Source of the DNA: Goekera deserti | Lineage (GTDB): Bacteria > Actinomycetota > Actinomycetes > Mycobacteriales > Geodermatophilaceae | Assembly: GCF_010685995.1 (NCBI RefSeq) | Contig: NZ_JAAGWK010000039.1 | Span: 1 to 39,713, forward strand | Length of the DNA stretch: 39,713 nt | Reading direction: 5' to 3' | In this document: positions 7,832 through 15,517 of the stretch, one piece after another | How positions within the stretch are numbered: position 1 is the stretch's first letter | Layout of the letters: each line of letters starts with the position of its first letter | The notes under the pieces: generated by a model | Seen by the model: only the letters and a program-made list of their open reading frames with translations | What the model was told of the DNA's origin: nothing | Database searches by the model: none | Translations under genes and position numbers: made by a program

Positions 7832-8761
7832 ATGCTGCCAGTCGTGAGTGACACCACAGTGCGGACGCCGCGGGAGCACCCACCGCTGCCGAGCGGTCCG
7901 GACGAGCTGGCGGCGGCGCTGACCGCCACCGGCTACCTGCCGGACGAGGGTCTGGCGACGGCCGCCTACCTGGCGCTGGTCATGCACCGGCCGCTGTTCC
8001 TGGAGGGCGAGGCGGGAGTCGGCAAGACGGCACTGGCGCACGCACTGGCCGAGCTCACCGGCCGCCCGCTGTACCGGCTGCAGTGCTACGAGGGCCTGGA
8101 GGCCAGCCAGGCGCTCTACGACTGGGACTTCGGCCGGCAGCTGCTGCACCTGCGCGCCGCGGAGGCGGCACACGCCGGCACCGACACCGCCGCGCTGGAG
8201 GCCTCGCTGTACGACCGGCGCTTCCTGCTGGCCCGGCCGCTGCTCCAGGCGCTGGAGGACGCGCCGTCGGTGCTGCTGGTCGACGAGGTCGACCGGGCCG
8301 ACGACGAGTTCGAGGCGTTCCTGCTGGAGGTGCTCAGCGACTTCACCATCTCCGTCCCCGAGCTCGGCACCATCCGCGCGAGCACCCCGCCGCTGGTGAT
8401 CCTCACGTCCAACCGCACCCGCGAGGTGCACGACGCCCTCAAGCGCCGCTGCCTCTACCACTGGCTGGAGCACCCCGGCTTCGACCGCGAGGTGGCCATC
8501 CTGCGCAGCCGGCTGCCGCAGGTGACCGAGACCCTCGCCCGCGACGTCGCCCGGGCGACCGCTCGGCTGCGCGGCCTGGACCTGCTCAAACCGCCCGGGA
8601 TCGCCGAGGCGATGGACTGGGCGACCGCGCTGCACACCCTGGGCGCCCGCGAGCTGGACCCCGACCGCGCCGCCCGCACGCTGGGCGCGGTGCTCAAGTA
8701 CCGGGAGGACACCGAGCGGGTGCACCAGCTGGCCCGAGGGGCGCTGTTCGGTGGCGCCTGA
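7832..8761 (+). CDS. coxD: AAA+ MoxR-family ATPase, CoxD-like
   Basis: A 309-aa MoxR ATPase. Walker A is LEGEAGVGKTALAHALAE (about residues 53-70), Walker B is LLVDEVDRADDEFEAFLLEV, and the sensor/arginine-finger region is ILTSNRTREVHDALKRRC. The sequence around YRLQCYEGL and WDFGRQLLHLR is typical of CoxD, the ATPase that with CoxE inserts sulfur and copper into the active site of carbon monoxide dehydrogenase and related molybdenum hydroxylases. It is followed by CoxE, CoxF/XdhC and MOSC genes, which supports the name. Start is ATG 7832; GTG 7844 is an alternative. The 186 bases upstream, divergent from the mannitol dehydrogenase, should hold the promoter; no clear boxes were seen. Confidence 0.9.
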   Translation: MLPVVSDTTVRTPREHPPLPSGPDELAAALTATGYLPDEGLATAAYLALVMHRPLFLEGEAGVGKTALAHALAELTGRPLYRLQCYEGLEASQALYDWDFGRQLLHLRAAEAAHAGTDTAALEASLYDRRFLLARPLLQALEDAPSVLLVDEVDRADDEFEAFLLEVLSDFTISVPELGTIRASTPPLVILTSNRTREVHDALKRRCLYHWLEHPGFDREVAILRSRLPQVTETLARDVARATARLRGLDLLKPPGIAEAMDWATALHTLGARELDPDRAARTLGAVLKYREDTERVHQLARGALFGGA

Positions 8762-8765
8762 GGAA

Positions 8766-8820
8766 GGACCCCCTGCCCCCCACCACGAGCGAGCTCGCGG
8801 CGGGACCCTGCAGGGGGCCG
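8766..8820. repeat. Dispersed 55-56-bp palindromic element, copy A
   Basis: The sequence starts GGACCCCCTGCCCCCCACCA and ends CAGGGGGCCG; the ends can pair (CCCCCTG with CAGGGGG). It lies 5 bases after the coxD stop and before the coxE start. Near-identical copies are at 9972-10027 and 23518-23573. See findings. Confidence 0.8.
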
Positions 8821-8879
8821 GGAGTGGCGATCGTGTCGCCGGCGACCGCACCCCCACCGCGGGGCGCCGGGGGGACGTC

Positions 8880-9971
8880 GTGGACGTGGTGCTGGGGTTC
8901 GCGCGCACGCTGCGGCACGCGGGCGTGGCCGCCTCACCGGACCGGGTGGAGGCGATGCTCACCGCCACGAGCCACCTCGACGTGCTGGACGCCACCGCGG
9001 TCTACTGGGCCGGCCGGCTGACCCTGTGCGCCTGCCCCGACGACCTCGACCGGTACGACGCCGCCTTCGCCGCCTACTTCGCCGGTGAGGCGCCGCGCAG
9101 GCCCGCCACGTCGTCGGCCCCGCAGCAGCAGCTGGCCGAGTCCGCGCCCCTGCAGGTGGACGCCGGAGCCGGTGAGGAGCGCGACGACGCCCCGGACCTC
9201 GCTGCCCGGGCCAGCGCCGACGAGGTGCTGCGGCACCGCGACGTCAGCCAGCTCTCGATCGCCGAGCGCGACCAGCTGCGCCGGCTGTTCGCCCTGCTGG
9301 TGCCGGCCGCGCCGATGCGCCGGTCCCGCCGCCGCCGCCCGGACGCCCGTGGCGGGGTCGACCCGGCACGCACCGTGCGCCGGGCCCTGCGCGACGGTGG
9401 CGAGGTGACCCGGCTGGCACACCGCCGTCCCCGCCCGCGCCCGCGCCGGGTGGTGCTGCTGGTCGACGTCTCCGGCTCGATGAGCCCCTACTCCGACGCG
9501 CTGCTGCGCTTCGCGCACGTCGCCGTCCGGGCGCGGCCGGCGAGCACCGAGGTGTTCACCGTCGGCACCCGGCTGACCCGGCTCACCCGGGAGCTGCGGC
9601 TGCGCGACCCCGACCGGGCGCTGGCGGCCGTCGGCACCGCCGTCCCCGACTGGTCCGGAGGCACCCGGCTCGGTGAGGTGCTGCAGGCGTTCCTGGACCG
9701 CTGGGGCCGGCGCGGCACCGCGCGGGGCGCCGTCGTCGTCATCTGCAGCGACGGCTGGGAGCGCGGGGGAGCCGAACTGCTGGCCGAGCAGATGACCCGG
9801 CTGCACCGGCTGGCGCACGCCGTCGTCTGGGTCAACCCGCACAAGGGGCGGGACGGGTACCAGCCGCTGACCGGCGGCATGCAGGCCGCGCTGCCCTCGG
9901 TCGACCACTTCGTCGCCGGGCACAGCCTGGCCGCGTTCGAGGAGCTCACCGGGGTGATCGCGCGCGCGTGA
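8880..9971 (+). CDS. coxE: VWA domain protein, CoxE-like
   Basis: A 363-aa VWA_CoxE protein, the partner of the MoxR ATPase CoxD in maturation of CO dehydrogenase-type enzymes. The N-terminus VDVVLGFARTLRHAGVAASP is characteristic of the family. An Arg/Ala-rich linker leads to the VWA domain (about residues 180-360) with the metal-ion site LLVDVSGSMSPYSD, TVGTRLTRL, and the later WSGGTRLGEVL and VVICSDGWERGG. The open frame extends upstream, but that part is the palindromic repeat element. GTG 8880 behind a GGGGGGA tract is the best start. It lies in the same direction between coxD and coxF. Confidence 0.9.
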   Translation: MDVVLGFARTLRHAGVAASPDRVEAMLTATSHLDVLDATAVYWAGRLTLCACPDDLDRYDAAFAAYFAGEAPRRPATSSAPQQQLAESAPLQVDAGAGEERDDAPDLAARASADEVLRHRDVSQLSIAERDQLRRLFALLVPAAPMRRSRRRRPDARGGVDPARTVRRALRDGGEVTRLAHRRPRPRPRRVVLLVDVSGSMSPYSDALLRFAHVAVRARPASTEVFTVGTRLTRLTRELRLRDPDRALAAVGTAVPDWSGGTRLGEVLQAFLDRWGRRGTARGAVVVICSDGWERGGAELLAEQMTRLHRLAHAVVWVNPHKGRDGYQPLTGGMQAALPSVDHFVAGHSLAAFEELTGVIARA

Positions 9972-10027
9972 GGACCCCCTTGCCCCCCACCACTCGCAAG
10001 CTCGCGGCGGGCCCCTGAAGGGGGCCG
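9972..10027. repeat. Dispersed 55-56-bp palindromic element, copy B
   Basis: Begins directly after the coxE TGA with GGACCCCCTTGCCCCCCACC and ends AAGGGGGCCG; its termini pair (CCCCCTT with AAGGGGG). Compared with copy A the base pairs have changed in a compensatory way (CTG/CAG to CTT/AAG), so the stem is kept. It fills most of the coxE-coxF spacer. Confidence 0.85.
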
Positions 10028-10053
10028 AGCGTTGGTCGACCAGGAGGTGCTCC

Positions 10054-11175
10054 GTGCGTGACGTGCTGGACGAGCTGGTGGGCTGGTGGCAGGCGGGGGA
10101 GACCGTCGGCATGGGCACCGTGGTGGCCACCTGGCGCTCGGCGCCGCGGCCCGCGGGGGCCTCGATGCTGGTCGGCCCGGACGGCACCGCGGTCGGCAGC
10201 GTCTCCGGCGGCTGCGTCGAGGGTGCGGTCTACGAGGAGGCCCGGGACGTCGTCGAGACCGGGGAGCCCACCCTGGAGCGCTACGGCGTGAGCGACGACG
10301 ACGCCTTCGCCGTCGGCCTGACCTGCGGCGGCGTCCTCGACGTCTACGTCGAGTCGGTGTCCCGGGAGTCCTTCCCCGAGCTGGGGGAGATCGCGGCGTC
10401 CGTCGGCCGGGGTGAGCCGGTCGCCGTCGTCACGGTGGTGCGGGGTCCGGCGGACCGGCTCGGCCGACGGCTGGTGCTCTGGCCGGACCGCACTTCCGGC
10501 TCGCTGGGCCTGGCGCGGCTGGACGACGCCGTGGCCGACGACGCCCGCGGCATGCTGGCCGCCGGGCGCACCGCCACGCTCACCTACGGCCACGACGGCG
10601 AGCGGCGCGGTGACGAGCTCACCCTGTTCGTCTCCTCCTTCGCGCCGCGGGCCCGGATGATCGTCTTCGGCGCCATCGACTTCGCCGCCGCCTGCGCCCG
10701 GGTCGGGGCCTTCCTCGGCTACACCGTCACCGTCTGCGACGCGCGCCCGGTGTTCGCCACCGCCCGGCGGTTCCCCGACGCCCACGAGGTCGTCGTGGAG
10801 TGGCCGCACCGCTACCTGCGGGCCGAGGTGGACGCCGGCCGCGTCGACGAGCGCACCGTGCTGTGCGTGCTCACCCACGACCCGAAGTTCGACGTCCCGC
10901 TGCTGGAGGTGGCGCTGCGGGTGCCGGTGGCCTACGTGGGGGCGATGGGCTCCCGGCGCACCCACGACGAGCGGCTGGCCCGGCTGGCCGAGGCGGGCAT
11001 GACCCCCGCCGAGCTGGGCCGGCTGTCCTCGCCGATCGGGCTGGACCTGGGTGCCCGGACCCCGGAGGAGACCGCGATCTCCATCGCCGCCGAGATCATC
11101 GCCGGCCGCTGGGGCGGTACCGGCGAGCGGCTCACCGGCGTCGGCGGACCGATCCACCGGACGGCCGACCGCTGA
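10054..11175 (+). CDS. coxF: XdhC/CoxF-family molybdenum hydroxylase maturation factor
   Basis: A 373-aa XdhC/CoxI-type accessory protein that handles the molybdopterin cytosine dinucleotide cofactor before insertion into xanthine or CO dehydrogenase. The N-terminal XdhC_CoxI domain (about 10-75) shows SAPRPAGASMLVGPDG and SVSGGCVEGAVYEEA with the conserved cysteine. A second cysteine motif GLTCGGVLDVYVE follows. The C-terminal Rossmann-like domain (about 200-345) has RMIVFGAIDFAAACARVG, then LTHDPKFDVPLL and YVGAMGSRRTHDERLARL, ending in the expected EETAISIAAEIIA. GTG 10054 is preceded by AGGAGG at 10042-10047. It follows coxE and precedes a MOSC gene. Confidence 0.93.
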   Translation: MRDVLDELVGWWQAGETVGMGTVVATWRSAPRPAGASMLVGPDGTAVGSVSGGCVEGAVYEEARDVVETGEPTLERYGVSDDDAFAVGLTCGGVLDVYVESVSRESFPELGEIAASVGRGEPVAVVTVVRGPADRLGRRLVLWPDRTSGSLGLARLDDAVADDARGMLAAGRTATLTYGHDGERRGDELTLFVSSFAPRARMIVFGAIDFAAACARVGAFLGYTVTVCDARPVFATARRFPDAHEVVVEWPHRYLRAEVDAGRVDERTVLCVLTHDPKFDVPLLEVALRVPVAYVGAMGSRRTHDERLARLAEAGMTPAELGRLSSPIGLDLGARTPEETAISIAAEIIAGRWGGTGERLTGVGGPIHRTADR

Positions 11176-11204
11176 GCGGGCTCACCCACCGGCGGGAGGT
11201 CGAG

Positions 11205-11738
11205 GTGGTGGGGCTGCTGGTCGCGGCGGCCCACCGGTACGACGGCCGGCCGGACCCGGCGTACGGCACAGATTCCGGCGTCGCCGCGGTGCAGGTGCGG
11301 GCCGGCGTCGGCGTGGTCGGCGACCGGTACGCCGGGAAGCCCGCGCACCGGGACGCCTCGGTCACCGTGCTCGCTGTCGAGGCGGTGGAGGCCGTGGCCG
11401 CGGACCTGGGGGCCGGCCCGTTCGACCCGCTGCTGCTGCGCCGCACCGTCGTGCTGCGCGGCGCCGAGGTGGAGGCGCTGCGCGGGCAGCCGTTCGCGCT
11501 GGACAGCGGGGACGGCCTGGTGCTCCTGCAGGGCGGCCGTCCCGCCGCGCCCTGCGCCTGGATGGACGTCGTGCTCGCCCCCGGTGCGCACGCCGCGCTG
11601 CGCGGGCGCGCCGGCGTGCGCTGCGCCCCGCTCACGGACGGCACGCTGCGGCTGGGCCCGGCCGTGCTGAGCAGCGCGGTGCCGCTGGACCCGGCCCGGG
11701 CGGCGCTGCCCGCCCGCCGTGCCGCACGCCGGGGGTGA
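11205..11738 (+). CDS. MOSC domain protein
   Basis: A 177-aa protein with a MOSC (molybdenum cofactor sulfurase C-terminal) domain: GVVGDRYAGKPAHRDASVTV near the N-terminus, a beta-barrel core, and the conserved cysteine in APCAWMDVVLAPG, the position that in MOSC proteins carries or transfers sulfur. GTG 11205 is preceded by GGGAGG (11194-11199). It lies 29 bases after coxF in the same direction, so it is probably the last gene of the coxDEF operon. A role in sulfuration or cofactor handling of a molybdenum hydroxylase fits. The target enzyme is not encoded in this window. Confidence 0.88.
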   Translation: MVGLLVAAAHRYDGRPDPAYGTDSGVAAVQVRAGVGVVGDRYAGKPAHRDASVTVLAVEAVEAVAADLGAGPFDPLLLRRTVVLRGAEVEALRGQPFALDSGDGLVLLQGGRPAAPCAWMDVVLAPGAHAALRGRAGVRCAPLTDGTLRLGPAVLSSAVPLDPARAALPARRAARRG

Positions 11739-11861
11739 CCTGCCCGAGCCCGGGCTCCCGGCGTTGCCCGCGCTCCCGCCGGGGAGCCTGTGGGAGTCTC
11801 GGGGGACCTGACCCGCCGGCGGCCGAGGCCGCGGCGGGGCGTCCCCTGTGAACGGAGTCCC

Positions 11862-12575
11862 ATGCGCATCAAGCACCTCGTCGTCGGCGGCCTGGCGGCG
11901 GTCCTGCTCGCCGGCTGCGGCGGGTCGTCCACGGACGGCGAGGCCGAGAGCGCCGCACCGTCCAGCAGCGACTCCGGCAACGGCCTCGCCGACCAGACCG
12001 GCCCCGAGGTCGTCGACGCGGCCGCCGACGCCCTGGAGACCGCGGGCTCGGTACGCGTGATGGGCAGCACCACCACCGCCGGGCAGGCCGGTGACATCGA
12101 CCTCCAGCTCCAGGGCGACGACACCGCGGGCACGGTCACCATCGGTGGCGACGTCATCGAGCTGGTCAGCCTGGCCGGCGCCGCCTACATCAAGGCCCCG
12201 GCGTCGTTCTGGCAGTCCTCCGGTGTCCCGGCCGAGGTGCTGCCCCAGCTCGACGGGGTCTGGGTGGTCCTCCCGCCCGAGGCCGCTGCCGGGTTCGAGG
12301 ACCTCTCCCTCGCCGGCTTCATCGACGAGCTGCGCAACCCCACGGGTGTGGTGTCCGACGAGGTCACCACTGCCGAGGTCGAGGGCACGCCGGTGGTCGA
12401 GGTCACCGAGGACGACGGCAGCGTCCTCCGGGTGGCGGCCGAGGGCGAGCCGTACCCGCTGGAGCTGGAGAGCACCGGCGACGAAGCCGGCACGGTGATG
12501 TTCAGCGGCTTCGGCGAGCAGCAGACCATCGAGGCGCCGCCGAACCCGCTGGACCTCACCACCCTCGGCGGCTGA
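11862..12575 (+). CDS. Secreted lipoprotein, LppX/LprG-like
   Basis: A 237-aa lipoprotein. A short signal peptide ends in the lipobox LLAGC with Cys19 as the lipidated residue, followed by a Ser/Gly/Glu linker. The mature part (about 45-235) is a run of beta strands with the patterns ALETAGSVRVMGST, AYIKAPASFWQ and LDGVWVVLPPEA, resembling LppX_LprAFG/LolA-like lipoproteins of actinobacteria that hold acyl chains in a hydrophobic cavity. That fold assignment is moderate. Start ATG 11862 sits behind CGGAG; the longer frame lacks a ribosome site. It is expected on the outer face of the membrane. A perfect hairpin follows the gene. Confidence 0.85.
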   Translation: MRIKHLVVGGLAAVLLAGCGGSSTDGEAESAAPSSSDSGNGLADQTGPEVVDAAADALETAGSVRVMGSTTTAGQAGDIDLQLQGDDTAGTVTIGGDVIELVSLAGAAYIKAPASFWQSSGVPAEVLPQLDGVWVVLPPEAAAGFEDLSLAGFIDELRNPTGVVSDEVTTAEVEGTPVVEVTEDDGSVLRVAAEGEPYPLELESTGDEAGTVMFSGFGEQQTIEAPPNPLDLTTLGG

Positions 12576-12585
12576 CCCGCCCGCA

Positions 12586-12619
12586 CGGAGCGGGTGCCCG
12601 CTGTCGGGCACCCGCTCCG
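12586..12619. terminator. Perfect 15-bp hairpin terminator
   Basis: Arms CGGAGCGGGTGCCCG (12586-12600) and CGGGCACCCGCTCCG (12605-12619) pair without mismatch around a CTGT loop. It starts 11 bases after the lipoprotein stop and ends 47 bases before the aminotransferase start, so the two genes are probably separate transcripts. Confidence 0.88.
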
Positions 12620-12665
12620 CGCGGCACACTGGCCCGCACGGGTCGGTGCGAGCGAGGAGACGGTC

Positions 12666-14009
12666 ATGACGGGTGTGCTGCACGCCGGTGCGGTGGAGCA
12701 GGTCAGGCGGCTGGTCACCGAGGTGCCCGGCCCGCGCTCGCGTGAGCTGGCCGCCCGCCGCGCGGCGACCGTCTCCGCCGGGGTGGGCACCACGCTGCCG
12801 GTCTTCGTCGAGCGGGCCGGCGGCGGGGTGGTCGTCGACGTCGACGGCAACTCGCTGATCGACCTGGGGTCGGGCATCGCGGTGGTGAGCGTGGGCAACG
12901 CCGCGCCGCGCGTGGTGGAGGCCGTGCAGCAGCAGGTGGCGGCGTTCACCCACACCTGCTTCATGGTCACGCCCTACGAGGGCTACGTCGCCGTCTGCGA
13001 GGCGCTGGCGGAGCTGACGCCCGGCACGCACGCGAAGAAGAGCGCGCTGTTCAACTCCGGCTCGGAGGCCGTGGAGAACGCGGTGAAGATCGCCCGGCAC
13101 GCCACCGGCCGGCAGGCGGTGGTCGTGTTCGACCACGCCTACCACGGCCGCACGAACCTCACGATGGCGCTGACGGCCAAGTCGATGCCCTACAAGCACC
13201 GCTTCGGCCCGTTCGCCGGCGAGGTGTACCGGGTGCCGATGAGCTACCCCTTCCGGGACGGCCTCTCCGGGGCCGAGGCCGCTGCCCGGGCCCTCACGCA
13301 GGTCGAGGTGCAGGTGGGCGCGGGCAACACCGCGGCGGTGCTGGTGGAGCCGGTGCAGGGGGAGGGCGGGTTCGTCGTCCCGGCGCCGGGGTTCCTGCGG
13401 GCCCTGGCCGACTGGTGCGCCGCGCACGGCGTGGTGTTCATCGCCGACGAGATCCAGACCGGCTTCTGCCGCACCGGCGACTGGTTCGCCTGCGACGCCG
13501 AGGGAGTGGTGCCCGACCTGGTCACCACCGCCAAGGGCATGGCCGGCGGGCTGCCGCTGGCCGCGGTGACCGGCCGCGCGGAGATCATGGACGCCGTGCA
13601 CCCCGGCGGCCTGGGCGGCACGTACGGGGGCAACCCGGTGGCCTGCGCCGCGGCGGTCGGCGCCATCGAGACCATGCGGGCCGAGGACCTCAGCGGTGCC
13701 GCGCGCCGCATCGAGGCCGTCATGCTGCCCCGGCTGCAGGCGCTGGCCGCCCGGTACCCGCAGGTCGGTGACGTGCGGGGCCGCGGCGCGATGCTGGCCC
13801 TGGAGCTGGTGCAGCCCGGCGGTGTCGAGCCCGACCCGGTGCTCGCCGGCGCGATCGCCCGGGCGTGCCACGCGCAGGGTGTCATCGTGCTGACCGCCGG
13901 CAGCTACGGCAACGTGCTGCGCTTCCTGCCGCCGCTGGTCATCGGTGAGGACCTGCTCACCGAGGCGCTCGACGTCCTGGACGCCGCGTTCGCCACGCTG
14001 CTGTCCTGA
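12666..14009 (+). CDS. gabT: Class III aminotransferase, 4-aminobutyrate aminotransferase type
   Basis: A 447-aa PLP-dependent fold type I enzyme, probably transferring the amino group of 4-aminobutyrate (or a related omega-amino acid) to 2-oxoglutarate. Visible motifs are FNSGSEAVENAVKIARHATG (phosphate binding), FDHAYHGRTNLTMALT, EPVQGEGGFVVP, the PLP aspartate in FIADEIQTGFCRTG, and Lys290 (Schiff base) in TTAKGMAGGLPLAAV, followed by GGTYGGNPVACAAA. Length and order match GabT. ATG 12666 lies six bases after GAGGAG (12654-12659). No gabD or transporter lies next to it, so the substrate is inferred from the family. The last codons are repeated downstream (see findings). Confidence 0.92.
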   Translation: MTGVLHAGAVEQVRRLVTEVPGPRSRELAARRAATVSAGVGTTLPVFVERAGGGVVVDVDGNSLIDLGSGIAVVSVGNAAPRVVEAVQQQVAAFTHTCFMVTPYEGYVAVCEALAELTPGTHAKKSALFNSGSEAVENAVKIARHATGRQAVVVFDHAYHGRTNLTMALTAKSMPYKHRFGPFAGEVYRVPMSYPFRDGLSGAEAAARALTQVEVQVGAGNTAAVLVEPVQGEGGFVVPAPGFLRALADWCAAHGVVFIADEIQTGFCRTGDWFACDAEGVVPDLVTTAKGMAGGLPLAAVTGRAEIMDAVHPGGLGGTYGGNPVACAAAVGAIETMRAEDLSGAARRIEAVMLPRLQALAARYPQVGDVRGRGAMLALELVQPGGVEPDPVLAGAIARACHAQGVIVLTAGSYGNVLRFLPPLVIGEDLLTEALDVLDAAFATLLS

Positions 14010-14067
14010 CGCTGCTGGTCCGGGTGCCTGCCGGCCGGGCGCCTGCTGTCCTGACGCGGGGTCCCGG

Positions 14068-14496
14068 TCAGCTGTTGCGGGCGCGGTAGCGCTCGGCGCG
14101 CCGGGCGGCGGCGGCGCGGCGGGCCCGGGAGTCCTCCTGCTCGCGCAGCCGGGACGCCTCGGCGTGCGCGCGCTCGGCGGTGCCGGCGGGGTAGCCGGCC
14201 TTTACCACGCGGTGCTCGGTGGTCTCCGGCATGTAGGCGATGGAGAAGATCAGCCCCATGATCAGGCCGCCGAGCGCGGCCATCGCCCGGATCCAGAACG
14301 GTCCGGGGACGACGAGCAGCACCACCGCGATCGGCACGGCCAGTTGCACCAGCGCCCGGACGATGTGCCGCAGCCCCCACGTGCGGGTGGTGGTGTCGTG
14401 CAGCACCCACGCGCTCAGCTCACGGGGGAGCCCGCCGCCCATGGCGTACCAGAGCCACTGGACGGGGTTCGGCCGGGCCACGGGCTGCTCGCTCAC
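14068..14496 (-). CDS. DUF5313 family membrane protein
   Basis: A 142-aa protein of the actinobacterial DUF5313 type. The N-terminus ARPNPVQWLWYAMGGGLP is characteristic, followed by LRHIVRALVQL. Two transmembrane segments come next (about residues 50-70, AVPIAVVLLVVPGPF; and 72-92, AALGGLIMGLIFSIAYM). A cytosolic tail rich in Arg, Ala and Glu, probably helical, closes the protein. GTG 14496 gives the N-terminus expected of the family; the longer frame upstream is not supported. Function unknown. It converges with gabT. Confidence 0.85.
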   Translation of the reverse strand: MSEQPVARPNPVQWLWYAMGGGLPRELSAWVLHDTTTRTWGLRHIVRALVQLAVPIAVVLLVVPGPFWIRAMAALGGLIMGLIFSIAYMPETTEHRVVKAGYPAGTAERAHAEASRLREQEDSRARRAAAARRAERYRARNS

Positions 14497-14581
14497 GCCC
14501 CCTACAGCGGCCCCGCCCGCCCCGGCATTCCGCCGCCGACGCTGGGTCCCGCGGGCGGGTCGGTGGGAGCGGTGGAGAGGG

Positions 14582-15517
14582 TCAGCCCAGGAGGGCGGCG
14601 AGGGCGGCCGGGGCGTCGGCGGCACCGGTGAGGGCGGCCCAGCGGGCGCCGCTGCGGCGGGCCAGGTCCTCGGCCTGCTCGGTGTCCCCGGCGGGCGCCA
14701 GCACCACCAGCTCCGGCAGCCGCCGGGCGATCAGCACCGGGTCGAGCTCGTCGGTGGTGCGGCAGTCCGACAGCAGGACGACGACGCGGCGCGCGGCCCG
14801 GGTGCGCTCCAGCTGCGCGGCCGCGGCGCACAGGGCGTCGGTGAGCGCGGTCGTGCCATGTCCCCGCAGCGCCAGGATCGAGTCGACGACGGCGGCAGCG
14901 GGGCGGGCGGAGTCCATCGGCCGCAGCACCTCGACCTCGCCGGCGAAGACCAGCACCGCGTGGTCGCCCGGGGCGCGGAACGCGCAGGCGCTTGCGGTCA
15001 GCGCGGCCGCGGCCAGCCGCTCACCGCCCATCGAGCCCGAGCGGTCGACCACCAGGCACAGCGCCAGTTCGGGGCGGGCCCACTGCCGGGCGACCAGCTC
15101 GTCGGCGTCCGGCGGGCGGCGCTCGGCGCGGCCGGCGAGCACGGCGTCCAGCGAGGCGTCGACGTCCAGGTCGCCGCCCGTGCTGGCCGGCACCGCGCGG
15201 AGCCTGCCGATGCCGCGGCCCAGGGCCGTGCCCCTGCGGGCCAGGTCGAGCACGATCCGCGCGGCGAGCCGGCGGGCGGCGGCCCGCAGCCGCTCGTCGG
15301 TGGCGATGGCCATGTCGGCCAGCATCGCCAGGGCCGCGTCCGGGTCGGCGGCGAGTGCGGCGTCGAAGGCGTCCTCGTCGAGCACGCCGACCTCGGGGGA
15401 GACGTCCTCGAAGCTGGCGTGCCGGGCCAGCTGCGCCCGCGGGGTGGTGCGCTGCTGCCGGCCCCGCCGCCGCTCCGGTGGGCCCGGGGGCTCCTCGCCC
15501 GCACCCGGCGGGCTCAG
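14582..15517 (-). CDS. VWA domain protein paired with a MoxR ATPase (start uncertain, possibly CTG)
   Basis: A VWA protein of the magnesium-chelatase ChlD-like type. The metal-ion site DRSGSMGGERLA is followed by GHGTTALTDAL and VVLLSDCRTTDELDP. N-terminal to it is a helical region with PDAALAMLADMAIATDERLR. The first ATG/GTG in frame is GTG 15385, behind CGAGG, giving 267 aa. However, the frame stays open and protein-like upstream (RAQLARHASFEDVSPEVG), and I saw no in-frame ATG or GTG back to about 15610, well inside the MoxR gene. A CTG at 15517 overlaps the MoxR stop as CTGA, just like the GTGA couplings elsewhere here. I therefore give the longer form. It works with the MoxR partner as a chaperone-type ATPase pair; the client is unknown. 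Confidence 0.72.
   Translation of the reverse strand: MSPPGAGEEPPGPPERRRGRQQRTTPRAQLARHASFEDVSPEVGVLDEDAFDAALAADPDAALAMLADMAIATDERLRAAARRLAARIVLDLARRGTALGRGIGRLRAVPASTGGDLDVDASLDAVLAGRAERRPPDADELVARQWARPELALCLVVDRSGSMGGERLAAAALTASACAFRAPGDHAVLVFAGEVEVLRPMDSARPAAAVVDSILALRGHGTTALTDALCAAAAQLERTRAARRVVVLLSDCRTTDELDPVLIARRLPELVVLAPAGDTEQAEDLARRSGARWAALTGAADAPAALAALLG

Noticed and set aside
10932-13871. 979-codon open frame on the minus strand
   Set aside because: It is antisense to xdhC, MOSC, the lipoprotein and gabT, has the His/Gly/Arg/Val-rich composition of third-position GC shadows, and crosses a perfect terminator hairpin.
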